Source: CAVXTF01 sp963701375
GTDB lineage: Bacteria; Actinomycetota; Acidimicrobiia; Acidimicrobiales; CAVXTF01
DNA length: 64,000 nt
Direction of reading: 5' to 3'
NCBI GenBank assembly: GCA_963701375.1
Contig: CAVOZT010000003.1
Coordinates: forward strand, 124,001-188,000
The notes beneath the pieces are model-generated. The model ran no database searches. It saw only the letters and a list, made by a program, of their open reading frames with translations, and was not told the DNA's origin. The position numbers and the translations under genes are program-made. How positions within the stretch are numbered: the stretch's first letter is position 1; every line of letters starts with the position of its first letter. Shown piece after piece: positions 26,801-33,023 of this stretch.

Positions 26801-27502
26801 TGTCTCCGTGTAGACCGGCTGGACGAGAACGAAGTAGGACGAGTAAGCGGCTCCGAGCAGCGATCCGCCCAGCACCTGCTGCTGACCGCTTTGTGTGGCT
26901 CGCGTGAGAAGGTTCGAGATGTTCGGCACTGTGCAGAAGTCGTAGCCGTAGAGCGGGATGCTGAATTTCAGGTCTCTCCAGTCGGCATAACTTCCCAAGC
27001 AGTACTGAGCGCGGGAGCCTGACGGGGATATCGAGGTGACCGCGATGCCGTCGGCACGAAGCGAAGAGAGATACGCCGGCACTGCGCTGGCGGTCACCCG
27101 CTGGATGAGCCCCACACCCTGCAGTCCCGCGAAACCCGCCGACCCGAATCCGAGCGCTTGGAGGTAGTCGGCGTACTGAGCCCGGCTCACGATTCCCTGG
27201 TGGAATAGTGCAGCCGAGCCCGACAAGAGGCCGCCGTACTGGTTCAGGACTCTGGTTACGTCTCCCGAGATCTCTTCGGATGTGGTCCGAAACTGTGTGC
27301 CCGACTGAGCGAGATTGCGAGAGTGCCAAAACCAGGCGCCGCTTCCAACCCCCGCCAAACCGACGAGCCCTACCAAGATGACGGCTAGAAACCCGCCTCG
27401 TCCCAACCGTTTCTGAGTCGCATGGTTTTCTGCAATCTCTGCCTTGCCTGCATCCCCGGCGTCAACCGTTGCGCGGCGACGTCCGGCGATTTCAGCGATC
27501 AC
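23822..27502 (-). CDS. Membrane CHASE-PAS-GAF-PAS-GGDEF-EAL c-di-GMP signalling protein
   Basis: The 1226-residue protein has one transmembrane helix near 38-58, an extracellular CHASE-like sensor, and a second helix near 325-350. PAS (about 375-490), GAF (about 505-650), a second PAS (about 660-780), GGDEF (about 790-950) and EAL (about 965-1210) domains follow. The cyclase active-site loop reads S868-G-D-E-F instead of GGDEF; SGDEF forms can be active. The EAL motif is intact (E995-A-L) and downstream DDFGTGYSSLAYL is complete, so phosphodiesterase activity is likely. It would make or break c-di-GMP in response to an extracellular signal. GTG or ATG at 27502 is the start. A monocistronic gene on the same strand as TetR. 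Confidence 0.93.
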   Translation of the reverse strand: MIAEIAGRRRATVDAGDAGKAEIAENHATQKRLGRGGFLAVILVGLVGLAGVGSGAWFWHSRNLAQSGTQFRTTSEEISGDVTRVLNQYGGLLSGSAALFHQGIVSRAQYADYLQALGFGSAGFAGLQGVGLIQRVTASAVPAYLSSLRADGIAVTSISPSGSRAQYCLGSYADWRDLKFSIPLYGYDFCTVPNISNLLTRATQSGQQQVLGGSLLGAAYSSYFVLVQPVYTETPTSVSQRERQVSGWVLGIADAPGLLKSLPRASGIQFLVSSGTNGVSHPDTILRSPASVKAIGEWPIKSVIESYGKWNIWFRAAPGVKQSGDGLVGPLALLFVGLLAVVLLAGLLASLLTSRSRALRAVDRTSRSLKSTEERFRMLVQNSSDLIAVVDDKLRLIYASPAAERLLGYVPAEQVGRSLLELIHPDDFDETSRTFFTEVVKPGVHPAAVFRFQTSAGEWRVLEVIATNCMDDPAVAGIVMNARDITERTNLTRALLTLGKFNQVLVNASEESSLLFDTCKTIIDAGSYQLAWVGYVVDDSEHSVRAEAWAGQSDILKVNVVHWSDDEHGGGPTGTAIRTRSVQVIDDVSSATTFAPWQTAVTAYGVRSSCTLPLEVNGEVVGALSIYASEPGTFGPPEVALLKELADALAYGIGRIRDADLLQASEERFRSLAGAAPIGILEVSSGAVVNYANPRVAEITGLGVEALMGRSWIDAVHPEDKSELVQLVDTERTERANLAAKFKIQRPGGDVRHVRLLAAPKGDVEGGYVVTIEDVTEEVEARDALSYQAFYDNLTGLPNRALFLDRLNQELARHRRNRSNIAVLFLDLDRFKLVNDSLGHESGDIVLREVGERFKRNLRVGETAARLSGDEFAFIIRDVHKVEDAIAAAKRVQALLEPSIHCPGQELTVTASVGIVIPASDANAPTVLRDADAAMYLAKEKGRNRFALFDEGLHRRSVERLAMEGDIRLGLTRHEFEVYYQPIVDPSSGRPMGAEALLRWHHPVRGLVPPLEFIPVAEDSGLIRPLGRWVFDEATSQMAQWAAQLDEPNLAVLSVNFSSKQVDDLATPGIVRDALERHRIDPRHVCVEVTESVAMADSESTRHSLESFKQLGIQVAIDDFGTGYSSLAYLHSLPVTTVKVDRSFIERLGGSDDSTPVVKAVIEMSHAMGLRVVAEGVSNEHLATIVSTMGCDAAQGFFWAHPMPAQEFVGWWREAELRNAALSVAL

Positions 27503-27588
27503 ATAGTTGCTATCGGCGTCCGTCAGCAGCGGTGGTAGGGAAATCGGCTAATAGCGCACCTTTTGTGCTGGTTTCATGCCTTGGGCTG

Positions 27589-28188
27589 CTATGGCCTGCG
27601 AGAAAGCCGTCGGCGGACGCTCGCAATCGACCTCGCGAGAGCCTTCGGATCGTCTCCCCAGGCAATGAACAGGCTGCGACCGGAGGTCTCGAGGCGTTCG
27701 AGCGCCTGGACCTCCGGGAGCATGTGAGCAAGCTGCAAGCTGACGAGACCGTGGCTGAGCGCCCAAAGCTCCACCGCAAGCTCAGCCGGATCCGCCGGGT
27801 CTGCGTCGGGGAGGCGTCCCGCTTCCACACATCGAGTGACGCCATTCACCAGGTACATGAACGTGTCGAGCCCCGTGGCGAAGTCCGTGTCGTCCACCGG
27901 GCCGTCCATGAACATGGCCCGGTACAGGTTGGGTGCCATCGAGGCGCTCAGGTAGTACGCCACCCCGAGCAAGCTGAGATCGGCGACGGGGTCCCTGGTA
28001 GTCGTGACGGCGTCGAGTTGCGCTCTGAGGCGGGCGAAGCCCTCCCTTCGGACGGCGCGTCTCAACTCGTCCATTCCGCCGAAGTGCGTGTAGACGGCCA
28101 TCGTCGAGGTTCCGACTTCCCTCGCCACGCGCCGCAGTGTGAGTCCCGCCCTACCCTCGGTCGCTACAAGGCGCGCCGCTGTTTCCAC
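27589..28188 (-). CDS. TetR-family transcriptional regulator
   Basis: The 199-residue protein has an N-terminal helix-turn-helix (LTLRRVAREVGTSTMAVYTHFGGMDELRRAV, about residues 17-47) and a variable all-helical C-terminal ligand domain. The GTG start at 28188 cuts just before the usual first helix; the in-frame upstream codons (RKPQIPRLRTEL) look like TetR N-terminus but have no standard start codon, so initiation may be non-canonical. It diverges from the carotenoid oxygenase gene. Two palindromic sites lie in the intervening DNA, so it probably represses that gene and itself. The inducer is unknown; an apocarotenoid is a plausible guess. Confidence 0.9.
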   Translation of the reverse strand: METAARLVATEGRAGLTLRRVAREVGTSTMAVYTHFGGMDELRRAVRREGFARLRAQLDAVTTTRDPVADLSLLGVAYYLSASMAPNLYRAMFMDGPVDDTDFATGLDTFMYLVNGVTRCVEAGRLPDADPADPAELAVELWALSHGLVSLQLAHMLPEVQALERLETSGRSLFIAWGDDPKALARSIASVRRRLSRRP

Positions 28189-28233
28189 CAGTTCGGTGCG
28201 CAGACGCGGGATCTGCGGCTTTCGGGCTCACGC

Positions 28234-28262
28234 TTGACATTATTCCATAACACTGCTATTGA
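28234..28262 (+). promoter_or_regulatory. Promoter for the carotenoid oxygenase gene
   Basis: A perfect TTGACA (28234-28239) is followed after 17 bp by TATTGA (28257-28262), a fair -10. The -10 sits on the first palindrome of the TetR operator pair, so binding there would block RNA polymerase. It lies about 50 bp upstream of the ATG. Confidence 0.6.
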
Positions 28263-28281
28263 TTACGCATAGCAGTGCTAT
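28247..28281. promoter_or_regulatory. Twin palindromic operators for the TetR regulator
   Basis: Two 13-bp palindromes of form ATAGCA-N-TGCTAT lie at 28247-28259 (one mismatch, ATAACACTGCTAT) and 28269-28281 (perfect, ATAGCAGTGCTAT). Their centres are 22 bp apart, two helical turns. They are also inverted repeats of each other. This is a classic arrangement for two TetR dimers on one face of the helix. Confidence 0.8.
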
Positions 28282-28314
28282 TCATCTGCGACGTGTGACC
28301 TCGAGGAGGACACG

Positions 28315-29664
28315 ATGGCGACCATGGCCGGCAATCCCTACCTGCGGGACAACTTTGCCCCTGTGCGCGAGGAGCGGACCGAGATGGTCGTCCCAGTCGA
28401 CGGAGCAATCCCGGACTTCCTCGACGGTCGCTACCTGCGGATTGGACCGAATCCGGTGATCGATCCAGATCCGGCGTCTTACCACTGGTTTCTCGGCACC
28501 GGAATGGTTCATGGTCTGCGGATCCGCGACGGAAAGGTCGAGTGGTACCGCAACAGGTACGTCCGCTCGGGAGACGTCGCCAAGGCACTCGGCGAGCAGG
28601 CTCGACCCGGACCGATCCACGCCGGCATGGACTTTGCCGCCAACACGAACGTCATCGGTCACGCTGCGCGCACTCTTGCAATCGTCGAGGCAGGCGGACG
28701 GCCGTACGAGTTGGGCTACGAGCTCGAAACCGTGGGCCCGTACGACTTCGATGGCACATTGCGGGGCGGCTATACCGCACACCCGCTTCGTGATCCGGAG
28801 ACCGGCGAGCTTCACGCGGTGTCCTATTTCTTCGGATGGGGTAACCAGGTCGAGTACTCGGTGGTCGATTCCGGTGGTCGGGTAAGTCGCAGTGTGGACA
28901 TCGAGGTCGCCGGCAGCCCGATGATGCACGCCTTCTCGCTGACGAAGAGGCACGTGGTGATCTTCGATCTCCCGGTTACCTTCAACCTGGACAAAGTCGT
29001 CGGCACCGATCCTCGATCGATCTTCCCGTACTCGTGGGACCCCGAGTACCGCGCCCGCGTCGGCGTGATGCCTCGCGACGGTGCATCGAACGACGTGCGC
29101 TGGTTCGACATCGAGCCCTGCTACGTCTACCACCCGCTGAACGCGTACGACGAGGGCGACCGCATCGTCGTCAACGTGACCCGCCATCCGAAGACGTTCG
29201 CTACCGAGCACCGCGGTCCAAACGAGGGAGCACCGACACTCGACCGCTGGACGATCGACCTGGCCGCGGGCAAGGTCCTCGAAGAGCGCCTCGACGACGA
29301 GGGCCAGGAGTTTCCCCGAATGGACGAGCGGCTGGTAGGGCGCCGGCACCGTTTTGGCTACGCGATCGGCCTCGACCGTGACGGCACGCTGGCGCACTCG
29401 TTGATCAAGCATGACCTTGCAGCGGGTCATACCGACCGGATCTCGTTCGGAGCCGGCTACGAAGTGGACGAGTTCGTATTCGTCCCTGCGAGTGCCGACT
29501 CATCCGAAGACGAGGGGATCCTGATGGGATTCGTCTACGACCGCGCCGCCGAAAGAAGCGACCTGGTGCTCCTCGACGCCGGCTCCCTCGACAGGGTGGC
29601 CGCAGCGCACCTGCCGGTCAGGGTACCCCACGGCTTCCACGGCAACTTTGTTCCATCGTTGTGA
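28315..29664 (+). CDS. Carotenoid cleavage oxygenase family protein
   Basis: The 449-residue protein belongs to the carotenoid oxygenase/RPE65 family. It is a seven-bladed propeller with iron held by four histidines: H156 (GGYTAHPLRD), H205 (SPMMHAFSLT), H273 (CYVYHPLNAY) and H442 (PHGFHGNFVP). Such enzymes cleave carotenoids, apocarotenoids or stilbenes with O2. The ATG is preceded by CGAGGAGGACACG, a strong ribosome site. It stands under the TetR operator pair. No carotenoid biosynthesis genes are in the window, so the substrate may come from elsewhere. Length matches the family. Confidence 0.92.
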   Translation: MATMAGNPYLRDNFAPVREERTEMVVPVDGAIPDFLDGRYLRIGPNPVIDPDPASYHWFLGTGMVHGLRIRDGKVEWYRNRYVRSGDVAKALGEQARPGPIHAGMDFAANTNVIGHAARTLAIVEAGGRPYELGYELETVGPYDFDGTLRGGYTAHPLRDPETGELHAVSYFFGWGNQVEYSVVDSGGRVSRSVDIEVAGSPMMHAFSLTKRHVVIFDLPVTFNLDKVVGTDPRSIFPYSWDPEYRARVGVMPRDGASNDVRWFDIEPCYVYHPLNAYDEGDRIVVNVTRHPKTFATEHRGPNEGAPTLDRWTIDLAAGKVLEERLDDEGQEFPRMDERLVGRRHRFGYAIGLDRDGTLAHSLIKHDLAAGHTDRISFGAGYEVDEFVFVPASADSSEDEGILMGFVYDRAAERSDLVLLDAGSLDRVAAAHLPVRVPHGFHGNFVPSL

Positions 29665-29784
29665 ATCGGCGAGCTTGACAGAACTGTTTTGTTGGCGGCG
29701 TGTCGCGCCGATGTCTGACCCATGCCGTCGCAGCGAGCTTCGTTAAGATCGCTCATCGTTTCACCTGCCGTCAGGTCCAGGTAG

Positions 29785-31633
29785 ATGACCAGAACGGACC
29801 TCGACGTGACAGACAATCCCCCGAACGGCGAATCCAAGGGCGACAAATCGGGCGACGCAGTCGCGGTCGCGACGACACCGACGCACCAAGCGTCATTCAC
29901 GCCGATTCCGGATCATCGTTCGCCTCGCCATCGGGATCGTGGTGGCATGGATCGCAGCTGCCGCGGTGGTCACGTTCATGGGATTGCGCGACGCAAGCCA
30001 CGCGATGCAGGAGCTTCAGCTGGCGAAAGCCGAGCTCTCAGCCTCCCAGGTCGAAACGGCCGCACCCGAAGCCGCTCTTCGCCAGGCGCAACAGGAGTTC
30101 TCCGACGCGAGTGGACTGCTCGATTCCCCGCTGCTCAGCCCCGGGGTAGTCCTACCTGTCGTCGGCCGCCAGATCACCTCTGTCCGAGACCTTGCGCACG
30201 CGGCAAGCCAGGTCTCCGGTATCGGGGTCAACGCCGTATCCCAGCTGCGCACGGTGCTCGACGCCCCGCACACCAGCGGGCCGGCACGCGTCATCGCGCT
30301 GAAGCGGCTCTCCAGTCTCGCTTCTGCGACGAACATGGAGCTTGCCGCCGTCAACCCCGGTCCGTCGGTGGGTCTCCTGAGCCCGTTGGCCAGCCGCTAC
30401 AACCAGTTCGTCACACAACTCCAGCAGGTCAAGACGCGCCTCGGCCATGCGTCGGCCGTCGCTGGTGCGCTCGATCAGATACTCGGGGGCCCGTCGCAAT
30501 ATTTGCTGCTCGTCGCCAACAATGCCGAGATGAGAGCGGGATCCGGCATGTTCCTTCAGGCCGGAACGCTGTCTTTCAACGACGGGCACGTCAAGCTCGG
30601 AACGCTCGTCGACACTGGCTCGATAGTTGTGCCGCCAGGTGCGGTGAGCATCGGTGGGGATCTGGCAGGGCGTTGGGGATGGTTGGATCCCGGACAGGAT
30701 TGGCGAAATCTCGGCCTCACTCCCAACTTCGACGAGATAGGTCCGGTGGCCGAGTCGATGTGGCAAGCCGTCAAACATCAACGCGTCGACGGCGTGATCT
30801 CGATAGACGTCGAAGCGCTGCAGCAGCTCCTGCAGGTCACGGGGCCTGTGACTCTTTCTGACGGGACCGTCGTCTCCTCCTCGAATGTCGTCCAGCTCCT
30901 GATGCACGACGAGTACGAGAACATCACGTTCTCGAGCTCCTCGGAGCAGGTCCAACGCGAGAGTCGTCTCGGGTCCCTGGCCAAGGCAACCCTCCAGGCC
31001 CTGCAGGATCGGTCGCTCAACCTGAAGACCCTCGCCAATGCGATGTCGTTGGCGACCTCGGGACGACACATCTTGATGTGGTCGAGCGAAGCGTCTCACG
31101 AGAACGCATGGGTGGCCGGCGGGGTTGCCGGAGAGCTGGCCAACAACTCGGTCATGGCCGCGGTGTTGAGCCGCAGCGGGACGAAGCTCGACCAGTACCT
31201 GTCGGTCAGCAGTGCTCTTTCGATCAGCAGCGTTGGAGGAAGGTCGCAGGCGAGTCTCGCTGTGACCCTCGAGAACAAGACCCCACCGGGGCAGTCGCCT
31301 TACATCGCAGGGCCCTACCCGGACCTCGGGACCGTCTACGGAGAATACGTAGGGATCCTCGCCGTCAACCTGCCCGCCGACGCGAACTCTCACTTCTACG
31401 CCACCGGGGCGTCTGGTTCGCCGGTGGCGCTCGGAGCCGAGGGGCCTGTTTGGCTTCTGGCCGTGCCTGTCGACGTGAAAGCGGGCCGGAGCCAGACGGT
31501 GACGGTGCACTTCGTGATGCCGGGCGAGCACGGAGCCCTGACGGTCGTGCCATCGGCTCGGATCCCACCCGAGGCATGGTCCTTCCGGAGCCAGACCTTC
31601 ACCGACGAAGCCGCCACCACCCTTTCATGGTGA
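29785..31633 (+). CDS. DUF4012 protein with apparent N-terminal frameshift
   Basis: From 29939 a single frame codes 564 residues: a transmembrane helix (about VAWIAAAAVVTFMG), a coiled-coil region, and a DUF4012 body with GGPSQYLLLVANNAEMRAGSGMF, the family hallmark. DUF4012 proteins are extracytoplasmic and common next to actinobacterial polysaccharide genes; their function is unknown. No good start codon opens that frame, but ATG 29785, eight bases after an AGG-type site, starts a Gly/Asp-rich frame whose coding character stops near 29880. The downstream frame then becomes coding with the basic stretch RRFRIIVRLAIG. One extra base near 29880 explains this best, which would add about 50 cytosolic residues. 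GTG 29939 is the fallback start. Confidence 0.8.
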
Positions 31634-31729
31634 TCCATTCGTTGCTATAGTTACTGATGCGACCTCTGAGCTGCGTGTTGGTCCGATGTTGATGTTCAGT
31701 AGGGCGTCCAGTGAGGTTTAAGGTGGAGG

Positions 31730-31774
31730 ATGTACCCAGCGCCACAAGATCGCGGGGGATGCGGCGGGCGGTAA
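31730..31774 (+). CDS. Possible 14-residue leader peptide
   Basis: ATG 31730 is preceded by GGTGGAGG at good spacing and opens a frame for MYPAPQDRGGCGGR ending TAA. It sits 91 bp before the surface-protein gene and just upstream of an intrinsic terminator. The peptide has no clear amino-acid run of the classical attenuator type, other than Gly and Arg. It could be translated to control the downstream hairpin, or be chance. Confidence 0.35.
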   Translation: MYPAPQDRGGCGGR

Positions 31775-31815
31775 CGCTTCGGCGAACCGGTGAACCGGCG
31801 TCAGGGGGGCACGTC

Positions 31816-31846
31816 GGTCCGGGGTAAAACCCGGACCGGCCTTTTT
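31816..31846 (+). terminator. Intrinsic terminator/attenuator in the leader of the LAXTG gene
   Basis: An eight-base-pair perfect stem, GGTCCGGG (31816-31823) and CCCGGACC (31830-31837), has a GTAAAA loop and extends by a few more pairs. It is followed by GGC and TTTTT (31842-31846). It ends only 20 bases before the ATG and right at the ribosome site (GGTGGAG), so it must be bypassed for expression from upstream promoters. Confidence 0.78.
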
Positions 31847-31865
31847 GAAAGGTGGAGTGGACAGG

Positions 31866-32177
31866 ATGAAACTTCGTGTGATCGGGACCGGGGCCGTAAT
31901 GACCCTGTCGCTTGCCGGAGTCGTGGCGGCGACACCAGCGACTTCTTACGCCGCCAGCTGCTACACGGGTTGCCACACGTCCACTCCCAAGTCGGCCGGT
32001 GCCAAGCCGGTCGCGACCGACCCGACGCCTGCGGCCGCAACGACGACTCAAGCGCAGGCACTCGCGTTCACTGGGGCGAATGTCCTCGTTCCCGCCGGTA
32101 TCGGCGCCGGAGCCATCCTGGTTGGTGGCGTCCTCATGTACGCCGGCAGGCGGCGGCGCTACAGCTCAGCGTCCTAG
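31866..32177 (+). CDS. Small LAXTG-type sortase-anchored surface protein
   Basis: The 103-residue protein has a signal peptide (about 1-29, cleaved near SYAA), a mature segment of only about 40 residues with one Cys pair (CYTGCHTST), then LAFTG (about 68-72) followed by a hydrophobic helix and a basic RRRR tail. LAXTG is the motif used by class E sortases in high-GC Gram-positives, so the protein should be linked to the cell wall. It is too small for a catalytic domain; the linker is Pro/Thr/Ala rich. The ATG has GGTGGAG upstream. A terminator-bearing leader controls it. No sortase gene is in the window. Confidence 0.75.
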   Translation: MKLRVIGTGAVMTLSLAGVVAATPATSYAASCYTGCHTSTPKSAGAKPVATDPTPAAATTTQAQALAFTGANVLVPAGIGAGAILVGGVLMYAGRRRRYSSAS

Positions 32178-32257
32178 ACCAGTTCGCTCTTCCCGGCCCT
32201 GAACAGGGCCTGGCCGCAGCAACTCCGTAGTTCGACCACTGCTCAGATCTCGTTCAG

Positions 32258-32289
32258 CGCGCCCGTTCCCGGTTTCTCGGGCGGGCGCG
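32258..32289 (+). terminator. Hairpin downstream of the LAXTG gene
   Basis: CGCGCCCG (from 32258) pairs with CGGGCGCG (to 32289), with a nested CCCG/CGGG in the loop. It is followed by TTCGCGCG, not a T-run. A second shorter hairpin (GGCCCTG/CAGGGCC) lies about 25 bp after the stop. Together they can end the transcript. Confidence 0.5.
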
Positions 32290-33023
32290 TTCGCGCGTCA
32301 CGGGTCAAGTAAGGCGAACCTCTCGAGAACAGAGTCGATCCCGCAGAAAACCACTTGTTCAACTTCTGCAACAAACACCACCGAATGCGGCTGATCGAAC
32401 ATTCCATCTGTCACAGCGAACGACAAGCAATGCAATTCGACAAATGTGACGCGCGCGCGACAGATGTATGTCACAACCGTTACGCCTTCTACGTTGTCCA
32501 CAGTTCGCTCGCGAACTTGCGACACGTCGATGATGCGACATTGTCCTTTAATTACGCGGAATTGCAGGTCCCTCGTGATTCTGCGACATCACTGGACGCG
32601 TCGCACTGAATGTGTACACTGCGCGCCACGGCCACTGAAGCGTTGAAGCTTCGAACCGTCGGTGCTTCAACGAAGATCCGGCTGTCACCGAGTGCAGACC
32701 TCCCCTCACGACAACCCCACCACCATCCACACCTGCGTCACTCGTGGTCATGACGAGTCAGCCGCCGTTGTGTTTGGGGCCGATTTATCGGCCATTTCTC
32801 CGAAGAATCACAGTGATTTTTTGGAATTGATGATCCGTGGATCCCTGCACTGTCGACCGAAATGCCTTCTGGCAAGCACGTTTGCAGGTGCCAGGCACGC
32901 ACGTTTGAACGAAGCCGAGGTTGTCTAAATAGTGGGTGCACCGGGGCCGATGACAGACCAACGTCGTAGCCGCCAACTGATCACGATGCGGTTCTGCCGC
33001 TTCTGGGATTGGAGCCGACAACC
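32290..33023. other. Long AT-richer non-coding region before the beta-helix gene
   Basis: No frame here has coding character in a 64-kb window that is otherwise almost fully coding. Composition drops noticeably in GC. Repeated TGTCACA words occur at 32409-32415 and 32469-32475, 60 bp apart, with TGTGAC at 32445-32450 forming an inverted pair with the second. A perfect nine-base inverted repeat lies at 32641-32672. The region probably holds the promoter and regulator sites of the large secreted beta-helix gene. I see no recognisable riboswitch or small RNA. Confidence 0.6.
32641..32672. promoter_or_regulatory. Perfect 9-bp inverted repeat upstream of the beta-helix gene
   Basis: CGTTGAAGC (32641-32649) and GCTTCAACG (32664-32672) are separated by 14 bp. 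The centre-to-centre distance of 23 bp is about two helical turns, as for a regulator binding as two dimers. A hairpin in a long leader is the alternative. Confidence 0.5.

Noticed and set aside
30152..31531. A 459-codon open frame on the minus strand opposite DUF4012
   Set aside because: No recognisable motif, charge pattern is that of a shadow, and the plus strand carries a clear DUF4012 protein.
31640..31815. Known riboswitch (c-di-GMP, c-di-AMP or cobalamin) in the leader of the LAXTG gene
   Set aside because: Some words resemble parts of such elements, but the conserved cores are not in order. Only the terminator and short reading frame are well supported.
32355..32928. Two open frames of 84 and 88 codons in the long gap
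   Set aside because: No ribosome sites, poor codon bias compared with neighbours, and AT-richer composition without third-position bias.
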